NCBI GenBank assembly: GCA_002205965.3
Contig: NADL03000638.1
Location: 372,001-436,000, forward strand
Source: Kappaphycus alvarezii
Lineage: Eukaryota > Rhodophyta > Florideophyceae > Gigartinales > Solieriaceae
Direction of reading: 5' to 3'
DNA length: 64,000 bases
Shown here: positions 21,901-34,464 of the stretch, one piece after another
Numbering within the stretch: position 1 is the first letter of the stretch
Layout: each line of letters begins with the position of its first letter
Notes under the pieces: generated by a model
The model's input: only the letters and a program-made list of their open reading frames with translations
Database searches by the model: none
What the model was told of the DNA's origin: nothing
Program-made: the position numbers and the translations under genes

Positions 21901-23600
21901 GACCCCGGTACGCAGATGTCCCATAAAACTTGACCTTTAACTCGCAAGGAGAAGAATATACTTTACTCAAAATCAGAATTAGATAGAGCGTCAGTACTTT
22001 CTGTGGCTTCTAAAAAGCTGTCAAATACCGAGCAGAAATCATTAGGCATAATCCTAATCTGAGATGACACGCTAATAATAAAATCTTCACCCTTAAACAG
22101 CCCAAATAGTTCTTCAACAACAGGATAGAGGGGTTATTGGAACTTGTGAAGAAATACAAACCCTGGTGTAGTCATAAAAACAAGCACATATCTGCAATTT
22201 TACACCAAAACAGGGTTTTATACGTGATATAGGACCTTTTGTACACTTTAGGAGGTGCAATGGTGGTTTAACACACAAAATCGCAGGCAATCATCTTTGA
22301 CCGTGAACTGGAATAACAGTAGGGTGGAGTTGGCGTAGGGGGAGGGGGTCACCTCTATCCATGCACGCACCGGTACACACACACATGTAACTTAACACTT
22401 AATCACAAAACATAAAGAAGCATGACACGAAATACCGAAAACAAGATAATAAAACATCCCAGTATAGAAAAATAGACACAGAAAATACAGGGGAAACACT
22501 TGAAGCGATGAGCTTCAGAAGGACATGTGGAATATTTGTGTGTATTTTATGCATGACCACGTTCCGGAAACGGTTTATTAACGTAGCAACTGTCAGTTCA
22601 CAGCAATAACGTACAATATTTAGCTCGATTGACAGTGTAATGTTCCCTCATCACCTACAATATATCTGGTACATTACCCTTAATTGAATTGAATCTTTAT
22701 GTTTTCGGCGGAAAATCGTTAAACGAATGTGAACAAGCGGACGTGTTCAACTCTACTTCATGAGCTCCTGACTTTGCCGCTCTCCAAATAGTCTAGCTTT
22801 CGACTAGAAATCCGGACTAGAAAACTTATGTTAACTCATCGGAAAGCTCTATCTTTTGTCTTTTGAAACTGTACGTGTTAAGTAGTACTATTTAATGATA
22901 TTCCGGAATACGGTTAGATGTGAAGGTTTAACCTATTCATCAACACGAAATTGCACTGAGCAAACTGCCTTTGCAGTGAAGGTGAGAAAAATTCAAATCG
23001 TCTGCACCACCAAAATTACGATAACAAGTCGGCAGCACTTAATTTATACCTTTGCGACGACGCTAGAGTCCAATTCCACCCAGAAGTTTACCGAAGAATC
23101 AAAAAAATTGCAAGAACATCACCATACTTCAATCGAAGGCCTGGCCTGGATCAATAAACGAGACTGCCGACAGTATACAAAGAGGCACGTAGAATAACCA
23201 ACTAATAACAAAATTTATAAAGCAACTTTAGGCACAAAATAATCTACCTTTCCCCCACAAATCACTACATATCAACTAAAAAACCATACCCATACCTATC
23301 AGTCACAACGTACCTAATTCTCCCCAATACCTCGATAAATCAAAGCTTCGCATCAATCTCCCCGAAATACATGGCTGAGGATAATAGCACACCAGTCTAT
23401 CGGAAAATCAGAAAGTTCCTCGAACCTTGGACGGGAACAAGGCGATGCCAATGGAACCAGAACAAAACCTCCTGACAAATTTCTTTTCAATTTTTGACAA
23501 AACAAATGGCAATCTCCGAGGTGATGAACTTTGCACTTTTATCCAAACAGAGTTTTCTATTTAACAATTTTCAGCAGTCTGGAGTTTATCAGTAACGCAA
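18905..23600. other. AT-rich intergenic block, no supported gene
   Basis: Nearly 4.7 kb with no convincing reading frame on either strand. Base composition is clearly AT-richer than 12.7-18.9 kb. The longest open stretch (19345-19614 plus) has no recognisable motif. A CA-rich microsatellite-like patch lies near 22370-22390. The block is probably old, mutated repeat DNA, but I could not match any part to a known element. Confidence 0.4.
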
Positions 23601-25682
23601 CTAAGTTTGCAACCATTTAAACGTTTCCAGACGACCGTCAAGTCGCTATTACCGATTTCTTTTTCCAGCGAAATCTGGTCCGTGTTCCATTTATTGCGTC
23701 AATCTCGCCTAAAGATGAATTAAAGCTCGATCTCAACCAAGCATGGGCAATATATGAGGCATGTAGCGATGTGAATCTTATACAACACCATGGACTTATT
23801 ATAAATCGCCAAGAAAAAAAATCCCGGCTCACGCAACGATGCTCCACAGGAAAAGGCGATCATAGAACATCGATTGAATTTTGAACCGGAAAATCATGCA
23901 GGCCCCCAAACTCAACAAACTGCCCGGGCAAAAATCAATGGATGTTAAAAGGCGGAGACATTAAAGCACGTTATATATCCAAATGAAAACCTCCAGCTAA
24001 ATATGACATAATACGATCATTTTTGTTGTATTAAAGACGTCAATGGCGTTCAAAAGGTTCGATCAGTACACATCATGTTCAAAGTAAATGCACTCCAACA
24101 ATAATTTCAACAAATGACTAAAATCAATGACTGGCAAGGAAATCGTTCACAATCTCCGCGCAAAATAGCAGACCAAAAACCGTATACACACCATCGAGGA
24201 CCAACTCGAAAACATAAAAACAACAGACTTCGAAAGCAACAAGAAAACAGAAGCACAGTCAATCCAGGACCTTGTGAACAGAATCGAATCACTTGTTCCC
24301 CAATGTACCAATTGCCATAATGACGATTCTTACCAGCTCAAGTATGTACTTGTTCAGGTCCATACACATGAGAAATGGAAGATGGTCCAATTATCTCCCT
24401 CAACCGCAATAAATAAAATCCCTTCTTCTATGAACCCATTACATCTGAGCAAAATAATCGAAACCGGGATCAACTGCAAGGAAGAAACCGTCATTCATAG
24501 TATGTACACTGTCAAACCCCGGCAAACCCACAGTTATATCCCATTATATTCGAGTCATCTGAGTGTTTCCGAGGTCAGGCACGGTACGGACGAGACCTGC
24601 GAGCAACAAGACGTAAACACCCTCGCTACGAAAAGTGGAGACAAACATGCTTCAATTGCGTAAGTACAAGGCATAGCGAACAAAAATACCGCAACGATAG
24701 AGATTCATATCGTTTAATGCTGGCAGTATCAATTACCTCCTTCAAAACAAAACAGAGAAAAAAATCCACATCCCTAATTGTCTCATATCGGATCTATCTG
24801 CACATATTAACTCCTCTCTGAACCTCTTTTTGATATTCCGATTTAGAATCCAGACACCAATCCCAACTTCAACGATCTCTACTTTCCATAAATATCCAAC
24901 TCCAAAGTTCCGAATCGCATAAAGAAGCAGAAAGCCAACCCAACACCATCAAAGACAAAAATGGCATATAACAACTCGGCGATTATCAATACAGCGATCA
25001 CATCCAACTCTGAATACGACATCGAGGACCATCAAAAAAGTTTTTACATCACAGACACAACCAGCAACAAGCAAAGCAACAGTCATTGTCGGATTCAAAA
25101 GCAGTTTTTTTGTCTAGGGACATGTGCTTAATAAGCAACCATACCCATTCAAATAAAACCAAACAGCAATTAAAAATATTTATCATCGCAGGTCGTACGT
25201 ATTACAGGCTGCCGCATACGCCGTAAAAAACTAAGAGTAAATTTTGGTCACCGAATTGTTAAACACATCTACCATAACTCCCGGGAACTTATCTGTAACA
25301 CCTCAAAATCACACGACTTCCATGGTGCATGCTTGGACATAGAAGGGCAAAAATATTCGTTAGTTTCCCTCAAGCCAAAGCACTATGACGTCATTTGTAG
25401 CATCGCCTAAAGCTCAAACCATCGGACTTCAAATTCCACTTCGGTGAAGGAGCTTTTCTCTGCCTAGGCCAAATGGACATCCGTATACCAACAACTGATG
25501 TATCCTTTGTACGGATAGCCTTCTACGTCATCAAACCTGACTTCCCGATGTTGATAGGCCTATAAGATCTCGATTAGTACAAACTGGTGGTCGATAATGT
25601 TGAAAATATGTTTTATAGCAAACTAAATGTTTGAATTATGATCACCAGACATCGTAATAAGCACATGTATCCGGCAAAACGC

Positions 25683-25748
25683 ACTAGCGGCGTGGATAAA
25701 ACCAACCATATCTTCCATGCATTAAAATAACCCAAAACTTTCCCCATG
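25683..25748 (+). repeat. dispersed repeat, copy 2 (possible retroelement 3' UTR)
   Basis: Nearly identical to 2534-2600 over about 60 bases, sharing the core CCATATCTTCCATGCATTAA. It interrupts the decayed copia element directly upstream of the small TIR element. Confidence 0.65.
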
Positions 25749-25773
25749 TATCTCACAAGTCACAGCTATTAGT

Positions 25774-26064
25774 GAGCTTACGCAAAAACAGAATTCTGAA
25801 GGGTCTTCAGAATGACGTAGTATGATAAATTTCTGAAAAGTATTTCTGAAATTATTTTCTGTTTGAAAACGTGTTTACGCATGGACAAATGGGAATGCAC
25901 CATGTTTATTCCTCACAACCATTTCTCACGGGTCTTCACTAACTGGTCACATTTCAGCAATTTACCTCACGACTTCATTCCAGAATTCTGCAATTGAATT
26001 ACAGACTGTAATTCCATTGCTGAATTTTGGCAGTTTTATTTCTGAATTCTTTGTGCGTATGCTC
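25774..26064. mobile_element. MITE-like element with 25-bp terminal inverted repeats
   Basis: The left end starts GAGCTTACGCAAAAACAGAA and continues TTCTGAA. The right end, read on the minus strand, starts GAGCATACGCACAAAGAATT and continues CAGAA. About 21 of 25 positions agree. The element is about 291 bp, AT-rich and non-coding, with internal AGAATTCTGAA-type palindromic pieces. Both flanks carry CTATT next to the ends (25767-25771 and 26066-26070), a possible degraded target duplication. It interrupts the decayed copia element between its protease and integrase parts. Confidence 0.6.
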
Positions 26065-26716
26065 TCTATTCAACAGCATTTATGAAATCAGAACTCAAAA
26101 AGCTGCACCATCACTTCTGGCACCCGTCTTCATCTAAACTATAGATAATCTTGCATCAAACACTTAAAAAGGACATATTTACTCCCAAACGAGACATCTT
26201 TGGCTACTTTCAGTTCCATTTGCCCGGATTTGTTCTCTTGAATGTGTTCTTCCATCGGTATCAAGCTTTTCATTTTCTTTTGTTTCTTCTGTTTTATTCG
26301 TTTCATGCTGCGACCTTTCCTTGTATTTTATGTAATTTAGCGTATATACACAAGTGAAATCACCCGCTTGGAATCGACGGAGTTACTGACCTCGTCGAAG
26401 ACTGACTCTTATAAACTTTATCGCTGGCTTAATTCTTTCGTATTTATTTTACTTGAAGAACAACTTCAACCTTAATCATTCTTCGTCTCTAGCTTTCGAT
26501 TCACGGATGGCACCTTCGAACCTTCAGAACCGGCCTTGTTTTCAACCCCATAGAGAGAGTAACTCTAAGACGTCAGAAGAATCTCAAGCCAATACCACCC
26601 TAACATCTGTGTTTCAGTGTCTGAATGACCAGAAACTTTGTTTATTTCTTCTATGAACTTCGAAAGGGGCTGTTATAATGAAATTTTCTCAAAGAGAAAG
26701 TGGGTACTGAACGTTT

Positions 26717-26926
26717 TTACTTGTGTAATATTCTTCGTAAACTTCGAAATGCAATGCGCACAGTCTGTCTTTTCAAGGGGATCGAAGAGATGCTAATACA
26801 AAATACTGTACAGCCCTCCATATGTTTTGTCATGAATGGCTCGTAGATAATTTCCAACAACAGGAAATAGTAATAAGTTTCCTCGTCCGTGAGCTCTCCT
26901 GGACTTTTCTTCAATTTAGCTATCAT
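26717..26926 (-). pseudogene. unrecognised coding remnant, 69 codons
   Basis: A minus-strand ORF containing KLKKSPGELTDEETYYYF and LKRQTVRIAFRSLRRILHK. The charge pattern looks protein-like, but no motif is recognised and there is no upstream partner exon. It lies just downstream of the decayed copia element on the opposite strand. Confidence 0.2.
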
Positions 26927-26929
26927 ACT

Positions 26930-28375
26930 CGCTAAACGGCGACATCAGAAAAGAATACAGGTCGTTCTATCTCACAGGAATAAGCCATTGGTAAGAACTT
27001 TTGTTTGATCATTATTTGGTACTTTGGGGGTGGCATTTTGTTGATAGATGAGGTATACTTGGGAGGGAGATTACAAAGCGGCAGCGTGAGTACTTTACGG
27101 CAGAGAATTGATTAGAATCACTCCGATCTGCATCTAGCTCAGTGAAGAGGCACCATATGTGTTTAAAAATTCAGTATATCATAAGAGCAGCATTTTGCTT
27201 TCTAGTATGGCACAATGAGATAAAGGTGAGTCATAAAATTTCGGGCAGTAATGCATTATTGAGTATATCAGACCAATGTTTGATCATCTTTAAACTGTAG
27301 ATTGTTCACCGATTTACTATTTTCTCACTTATTAGTCTGCATTTACAAACCTTTTCGACTTCTTCATTTTTAAACGTCCCTTTTACAGAGGGCTCTACCG
27401 TATGTGTCCTACATTTTGAATCGTTCGAAAATTGCCAACTATTTCAAAAATGGGGCATAGGCGAAAATATAAAGGGAGAAATACACAACCATATCACATT
27501 AAGTGGCACAGTTGACCAAAAAAGCATGGCAAAAATCTAAAATTTGGAATCACGCGCCTCAATTGCGAAAAATTGCCCTCCCTTTTTAAATACCAATCAG
27601 TAACCAAGTTTGAAAACAGTCTGGATACATAATGGTTCTGATTACGTACAAAATGATACGATCTTGTCTAATTTTAGTCAAGATTGACGTTCCCAGTGAT
27701 TTCCGGGAGTCCTCTTGTGCGTAATCTTTCGCTCAGTCACACAGTAAATATACGCGACTACGAAATATTTGATTATGTTCTGCTTCCTCTGTAAGATTCT
27801 ATTTCAAATGCTTTCGTTTAATGAAACACTCATTTAAACGGACTCTTCGTAAAATATTACTACTTCTAATTTCAAATTGTGTTTTTATTTTTTATTTATT
27901 TTTTTATTGAGTACTCAATTTATCGTTTCGAAAAGGTCACATCACCACTTCTACCTACAGAAAAGCTCTCTATTTCCCTCCTGTGGAGCGATACTGAACA
28001 TCCTTGGGACACGGACGGTTTCCACTGCACTTAGCTTGTACATTTAAACGTTTCGGTAGTATTTTTTGGCTTGTTTTGTACATTCTGTTCTTTACTCTAT
28101 CTTAAAAGACCTCATCTGGAGGGCTCAACTCTGACGCACAATTTGAAAGTTTTTCAGAGTTAGAAAAATACTAAATAAATACACATATGATCCCCGAATC
28201 GGTACTATCTTGGCGTAAAATTCCAAAAGATACAAACCATCCGTCAATTTTTATGCTCAAATGTATTCAAAAAGACGTTTCAAAACCTCTTGAAATTCTT
28301 AATTTCACTCCACAGGACTGATACTAAGAAATTAACAGTTACTATATATTCAAACTCCTTTGAAAGAAGAAATTG
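26930..28375. other. AT-rich, no supported gene
   Basis: No coding frame or recognisable repeat was found. Poly-T and AT-rich tracts are common (for example 27870-27910). Confidence 0.4.
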
Positions 28376-28870
28376 TTACCACTTTACTTTATCATTAATA
28401 TAGAAGACAGAGAGGATTCTTGTCGGGTAGAGAAAATAGCGGAAGTCGAGAACGATAAGTTCTGAAAGTCGTTTGGTGACACTATGGGATGCTTTGAAAA
28501 GGACGCGTAACAATAGTCGTATTATTGAGGAAGATTGCAGCGCTGTCAGTTCTACGAGTAATAGACGAGTGAGAAGGCTGTATTTTACCCAATCCATTGA
28601 CATAATCATTGCTTAAATTCAGCATCAGAATGAAATAGGTGGCAGATAAAAGGATTAAAGCTCTAAAATCAACGCAGGCGTAAGGAGTCTACACAGCGAA
28701 AGGCGGAAATGACAAAAGGAAGAATGAACGTTCTGAGGACGCAATGAATGTAAAATTGGATTCTGATGACAATATATTCAAATCTAGAGAAATAGAAGAG
28801 GTAGAGGGCGTTTCAGAAACAGACCAAGGATATGGATGTGGTAGTGGCTCCTTGCTAAAGATTCAGTCAT
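28376..28870 (+). repeat. inverted repeat arm 1 with conserved short coding frame
   Basis: About 410 bases (28376-28790) match 34970-35390 in the opposite orientation. In both copies the same strand of the repeat encodes a closely similar peptide: here SSESRLVTLWDALKRTRN, then a stretch with EEDCSAVSSTSNR, ending in a stop. Further along both copies keep KLDSDDNIF. Many differences preserve amino acid class, which suggests the sequence was once under protein selection. The plus strand continues with an acidic segment (SREIEEVEGVSETDQGYG) to a stop near 28870. The family is unrecognised. The two arms are about 6.2 kb apart. Confidence 0.55.
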
Positions 28871-30867
28871 AATTTGGTGGTCATTTTTTAAGCATCACAA
28901 AATTCAGATTAATTAGTAGTTATCTTTCTTCGCTCGCATCCGAAAAATTCGTCTCGAAGTTTCTTTTATCTATTTTTTCCTCTCTCCAGTAGCGCAAAAA
29001 TCGTCTAGTGTGTGCTCGATAGCTATTCTCAAATCATATTTTCTTTTGTATTCCAAAAAAGATAATTTCTTGCACCTAACCAACTGCCCTACCTGAAAAT
29101 GTTTCTCCTTTCATGCTATTAAATTCAGGAAAATGTAGAAAACATGTGGAGCAGGGACTCTAGAGAGCCACACATGTGAAAGAGGTGTGCAAAAAACTTC
29201 CTTGTCCTTATTTGCCTAAATATTTTGAATTTATATTGAAGAAAAAACAATAATTACTCTCATAGTATCTTTCAAGCCCTTGCTGAATTCCATTTTTCTT
29301 TAAAAACATAAAAACTTGGCGGATACCTTATTTTGGTCTACACAGAGATCAGTTACAGATAATCAAGCCAAAGCATTATATCTTGTCTAGAATTTAAGAG
29401 TTGCTGCCAATTCCAAAAGGCGGTACCACGATTATTTTTTTTGTTCAATAGACGAAAACAAAGAAGATTAATGAAATAGATGTCCACTTGCTTTGATATC
29501 CTCAGTAAGCATAAATAGTCTTGAATCCATTAATCATTTTAGTGAATTAGTTACTAGATGTCCTTTGCATTTGCAAAACGATCTCCCACATTTCAGAACG
29601 ACTCAATCAGTGCTTAGCACTGGGCTGCATACCAAATCTGGACTCAATCTTTTACAATTCATATGACGGTGAATGAATTTAGGGTAGACTTCAACTTTTT
29701 TCAATGGAATATACATGTTGGTTGCCCTTCTTCTTCAATTCAAATTGACAGATTGCCTAAAAAAGACCATATACCGTTTTTGAAAAGATAAGTCTAAAAT
29801 CTTTGTTTCTTGAAGCAACTGTTTACGTTGAAAACTTGTTCTCGTAAAAAATGAACCGTTTGTATTTTTCGCATATATGAACTTTCTTAGTGAACCTTCT
29901 TCCACTCACGTACCTTGATTTCAGTCGTAGCATCCTCTTAAAAGCAGAGTAAAAAGAAAAATTGCTGACGTTTTATTGATTACCACTCCTGACTTAAACG
30001 ACAGTCCTGTCGTGCAATTGTCCCGTAAGAAGCCCTAGGGTGCCTGATGCTTCCATTTTCGATATGCTAAATTTGATGGTACGTGGGGAAAAAACTAATT
30101 TTTTTATGACATTTTTTACACTTTTCATTCATGAATGCCACAGGGTTTTAAAATTTTTGAGTTATGTTCACAGATATTTTTCGCAGTATATAACTCCATC
30201 TAATTTCGCTTTTACGTATAAAATGCACCATTTGTGCAAATTGAGCGAAAATCAAAGGGTACCTCATCTCAAACTTTGAGTAGTTACGTTTTTAACAAAT
30301 TGTTTCTCTTATTAAAACACCCCAGGTATCCTCATTTAATCTTGTCGCTTCTGAAACCCATTCGATGAGGCATACTCTTATTGGGGGTACTGATCCTCAC
30401 TACACATTCGAACCCTCACCAAACTAGAATACAACGACTCCTATACCCTCAACATCGAATTTTATAACCGTGAATAATCGGCCTGTGTTTGCTACGTTTC
30501 AAACTATAATATAGAAGCAAAGTTCTCCTTTTACAGCAATTTACGATGTTTGTCAACTGTAGATGATTCGTTCTTTCAATGTCCGTCGTCCAGAATAATG
30601 CATAAAGGAGACCCTTTATTATGAGTTTGCGTAATAGAAAGCTATCATTCTTCGCGTAGAGTCAAGATTCTTGTAGAAATACCTTTGCGAACAAATTGAC
30701 GCCTATCTTAAGTTTTGACCTGGAAGATACGAAGCGATTGAGTTCTGCATTTAAAATTGTAGATATTAATGATCAAGTAGAGCAGCTTCCGGAATATTAT
30801 ATCTTATAATTGGGATTTTCGAAAATATTTAAGGATTTATTGTTTCAAAAGAAGGTCAAATACATGC
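28871..30867. other. AT-rich, no supported gene
   Basis: No coding frame has recognisable motifs. The longest open frame (30040-30279 plus) is of low-complexity AT-rich composition and is probably chance. Confidence 0.35.
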
Positions 30868-31420
30868 ATGAATGGTTTTTTTGAAGCTGGGGAGGAGAAT
30901 AGGGAAAATGCACTGGAATTAAATGCAAGTTACTCAAATGGATATAAAAATGGCAATATGAAAATTTCAGCTAAGAAACGAATAAAAAAGAAACACGTAC
31001 AGTCCAATGGTAAAATCAGGCCTTCTAATATTAAGAAAGTTCTGCAGAAGGCACAGATGGACGCACAGGGACGGATCTGGAAACTGAAAGTATCTAAATA
31101 AAGCAAAGAAGAGCTTCAAGAAGGACAGAGCTATTTTTAAATGCTGAAGTCGACTGAACAGCCAAAAATGAGGAACAATGGCAATATCATAAAGAAAATA
31201 TTAAGTGAGCACTGCAATGGAGTTTCTGTGCAATAGGATTCAGTAGCTTTTTCATGAAGATAACAAGTTTAACCCCTGGAAACGTTACTGACTTCCTCCT
31301 AGATATTCTTGAGCAATATGTTGGTCACAAGCTCATCTAATCTCCGAAACAGGGCAGCCTGCAGGAAATTAGTGATCAGCTTTCAAACTTTCTATTCGTT
31401 CCTTAAAGTTTAGTAGTGAA
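30868..31420 (+). pseudogene. unrecognised lysine-rich coding remnant
   Basis: An ORF at 30868-31101 (77 codons) is lysine-rich with ISAKKRIKKKHVQSNGKIR. After a stop, another frame carries FFMKITSLTPGNVTDFLLD and ILEQYVGHKL to about 31420. These may be pieces of one broken gene, but no family was recognised. Confidence 0.2.
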
Positions 31421-32401
31421 GAAGTATTCGTAAAGTTTATTATTTAAGCTTTAGAAAATAAAGGAGCGAAAAAGATGTGATACTAAGTTTAAAAGGGCGA
31501 CTGAAGTCGTTACCCGTCCACATTTCCCTCATTTCTTTATTGTTCTACTCCAGCGAAACACATGCGAAACTCATACCGTTATTAAATTACGGCTACGCAC
31601 CAGAAGAACAAAGCCGTTTAGAGTATGTTTTGTATCGCGGAGGCGGAATGTACTTAAAGTCAATCTATACTTACAATTGCCTTCTATAATAACAAGGCAA
31701 ACATCAAGCCTTTTTATTATATCACTATTGCGAAGCACCAGCATACTATGAAGATTTTAGACATCCATCAAATGTAAGGAGAAGATAAATAAATCAGGGG
31801 TATTGATTTTATGATATATCAAGCAATGAGGTAGTGTTTTGAGTATATTTTCACTCGCGATGGTGATTACTGACTCCTTCACGGCGATCTATCTTAATTT
31901 TATTGCTGTTGATAAATCATACCAAGCTGCGTTCTAGTAGTTCCCAAGCGTCATTCACAGCGTGAACGTGTATCAGTAATCTGTATTGCACAAAAATGTC
32001 GTGAATTTCCCTGAATAGATGGCTTCTTATCTATAAAAAATATTCTGACACCTTCCCGAACTTTTTGCTAAGTGTTTAGTTACGCATTCTGTATCCTCCA
32101 CATCGTACCTTGCTGTAAGTGGAGAGGACCGCTTGAGTACCAAATCGCAGGCTGTAATTGGGTAACAACTATATATTTCTATTTATCTTCCCTGACAACG
32201 GTGCATATGGGGTTGTTTTATTGCTATTGGTGCAAAACTTATTATTCCTGTGAATTTCCATTCCAACCTCTAGTACGAAACCGATCCTTTCCGCAAATTC
32301 CTGTTCCCTTCACGGTGACAGCCATCCTTGACCTCTTCTTCTTCAAATCAATCGTCCGACTTTTTCTTTCAAGAAAATAACTTCTAAAGTACGTTTGATT
32401 T

Positions 32402-32540
32402 ATGAATTCGAATTCAATGTACAACCCCATGCTCTATTTAATGTTTGCAGATTTTGCCCTGCCTTTTCGAAAAGAAATATTTCGACTATTGATCTGCTTC
32501 GTCCTCCAAATTCAGCTCTCGATATTTTGTCCAGTATTTT
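32402..32540 (-). repeat. diverged repeat, copy 2 (partner at 9944)
   Basis: Matches 9944-10085 over about 140 bases in the same orientation. The minus strand again shows remnants of an acidic coding frame (ELNLEDEADQ). Confidence 0.45.
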
Positions 32541-32782
32541 TAATATTTCCCTTAGTACATGAAAATTCAAACCAGCAACATTACCGTGCATCTTTTGTTT
32601 TGCCCAAATATGTGAAAATTTTCAAAAAAATACCCTATTTAAGGGTCGATGGCAACCTTGTTGAGGAAAAATACTGCAATTAACCACTCCATTGGCCATC
32701 TGACCTTGCCCTTAAAACGGCCAACTTCCTTCTGTCCCTCACTATCGCCAAATAATTCAGATTCCGCAGTCCCATAAGAGGT

Positions 32783-33249
32783 TTGGCCTTAATGGCCAAC
32801 GGTCCAACTGACAGCAAGGAATACTGCACAAGATTGGAGCAGAAACGCGTTCGAGAGTGGTTCAGTCGTCAATTTTTGGAGGATACAGATGAGTCAGAGG
32901 GGAAAGAAGAGGCTGAGAAGGCGAGAGAGGCTGACACGGATGTGGATGGATCCAAAGATGAGGAGAACTGGGTGGATCCATGGGAACTACTGGTTTCAAA
33001 CCGTAGCGGAGATGCTGTAAAGGTTGAAGGAGAGAATGAATGTGTAACCGTAACTTCTGAGTCCTCTTTTAATGTAGCGCATGTTGACGGTATTGAGGAG
33101 AGTTTTAAGGACCTCGATATGTCCGAGAAGGTCATCTATCATTTGAGCCGTTCGAAAGAACTTGTAGGGACTGCATCGGGAATATGAATATTGTGGAGGA
33201 ATTTTTTGGCTCTGGTCTCGAAGAAGAGGATTTTTTGGAAAATATTTAG
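32783..33249 (+). pseudogene. acidic ORF ending at an LTR boundary
   Basis: The ORF at 32783-33187 (about 134 codons) starts MALMANGPTDSKEYCTRLEQ and is strongly acidic (DTDESEGKEEAEKAREAD, DEENWVDPWELL). One frame change near 33170 leads into a last segment, MNIVEEFFGSGLEEEDFLEN, whose TAG stop (33247-33249) coincides with the first bases of the LTR at 33247. It therefore looks like the 3'-terminal coding part of an LTR element. No domain was recognised. A host gene beside a solo LTR is the alternative. Confidence 0.4.
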
Positions 33250-33541
33250 ATATTTATCCTGATAAGATCATCTTTTAATCTTTCTCTTATACAAGAATCC
33301 CTTTAATTCCTTTTATGGTACTTAGTATGTTAATTTGAGACTTTACTGTAAGCTGAAAAGCTCATACGGGCTGGTTGAACTGCTTCCTCTACGAGAGTGA
33401 ATTCAAGTTGGGACCCAACTTTAAGTACAGACCCAAAAAGTTTCTAAGCTGAATTTCAAATCTTGCCATAAGAAGCATTCCATTTATGCTAGTCACTGAG
33501 CAGAGGTGGTAGACCTTGTTCCTTCTATACTCACTTGTATA
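33247..33541 (+). repeat. old LTR related to the gypsy 5' LTR
   Basis: About 295 bases align end to end with 57899-58192, the 5' LTR of the gypsy element, in the same orientation. Shared landmarks are TAGATATTTA at the start, TTTGAGACTTT, CTGCTTCCT, ACCCA..AAG, AAGAAGCAT, CTAGTCACTGAGCA and GGTGGTAGACC near the end. Identity falls off at both ends, giving consistent borders. It follows the acidic ORF, so it would be a 3' LTR, or a solo LTR if the ORF is unrelated. Confidence 0.7.
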
Positions 33542-33611
33542 TCATTGACCCCCCGTACTTATTTGCCCGTTACCGTCCCCAAAACTATGTATGAACTACT
33601 CCTATCACAAA

Positions 33612-33830
33612 CTATGTGCCAGAAACTATAATAAAAATTCGCTGAAGTCTAGTCATGGAGGGCGTGTTGAGGGTGACCGTCCACGCGGCTTGCCGTAGAA
33701 GGAAAATATCCCATAGCCTGTAATTTTGATCCAAGTTCCGGCTGTACACTGATTGGGCCACCTCTTTGATGTGAGAGAGTGCATCTGGATTCCAACGTTC
33801 GGGCGTGGAGATAGGAACTGATATAATCAT
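33612..33830 (-). pseudogene. RT-like family tail (copy D)
   Basis: Minus-strand text MIISVPISTPERWNPDALSH is followed by KEVAQSVYSRN and LLRQAAW. It matches the block seen at 42032-42241 (STLGGWH) and the tail pattern of the other copies. A single short fragment with no RT part attached. Confidence 0.4.
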
Positions 33831-34464
33831 GTTCCTATAAACACCTTTTATTTTCGTAACTTATCCGTGCAGTCTGCGCTAAAGCTCGTAAGGGGGTTGA
33901 AAGTTCTCATTATGAGATATGGAGACACCAGTTGTTTCAAAAAATTGATATCAAAGTAATCTTTGTCACCGGCAGCGCCAGATGCTCTTATATCTGGTCT
34001 GGTATTGTGTTTCGCTTGCGATTGGAGTTCGAAAGCTGGATTCCTTACGCTTATTTGAGATCTTTACCCGGCAAATTGACCTGCTCATTGTGGCGGAAGA
34101 TTCACTGAGGGCCCCATGTGCAGTGGATGCGGTGATCTCGGTAGGGGTTCAGGGTTTGGGGACACCTTCTCCTTCTTCATAGTGTTTCAGTTTCCAAAAA
34201 TGGGGTCTGACAGAAATTTTTGAATTATATTGAGAAATTTCGGGTTCTTATGATGGTCTTCAAACCTGCTGAAGAAAGTCAGTAGACGCATTCCTTGGCT
34301 GCCGAGAGATTTATTTAGGCCCCAAAGCCCTGTATGCTTCAATTAGCCAACAGAAGCTCTTCGTTCTCTGCTGTTCGGACCTTATAGGCCCGAGATTTGT
34401 GGGATGGATGGTTAGAGCAAAAATAAGTGAAGGTCACCCTGTCATCAGGGCGGCAAGATAAACT

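Larger units (their letters stand above)
23630..26250 (+). mobile_element. Ty1/copia-type retroelement, heavily decayed, interrupted
   Basis: Plus-strand remnants follow copia order. A gag-like segment at about 23700-23830 reads SPKDELKLDLNQAWAIYEA. At about 24560-24700, ARYGRDLRATRRKHPRYEKW is followed by a degenerate zinc knuckle CFNCVSTRHSEQKY whose last cysteine has become tyrosine. A protease region at about 25310-25380 reads FHGACLDIEGQKYSLV, with the D-S/T-G site changed to D-I-E-G. At about 25490-25640, DFPMLIGL and VVDNVENMFY align with the protease end of copia element 1 (DIPFLLGLDTLDR, NNVENTM). The integrase start at about 26084-26140 reads ELKKLHHHFWHPSSSKL. Between the last two, 25683-26064 is foreign. 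Many stops; LTRs not found. Confidence 0.6.
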
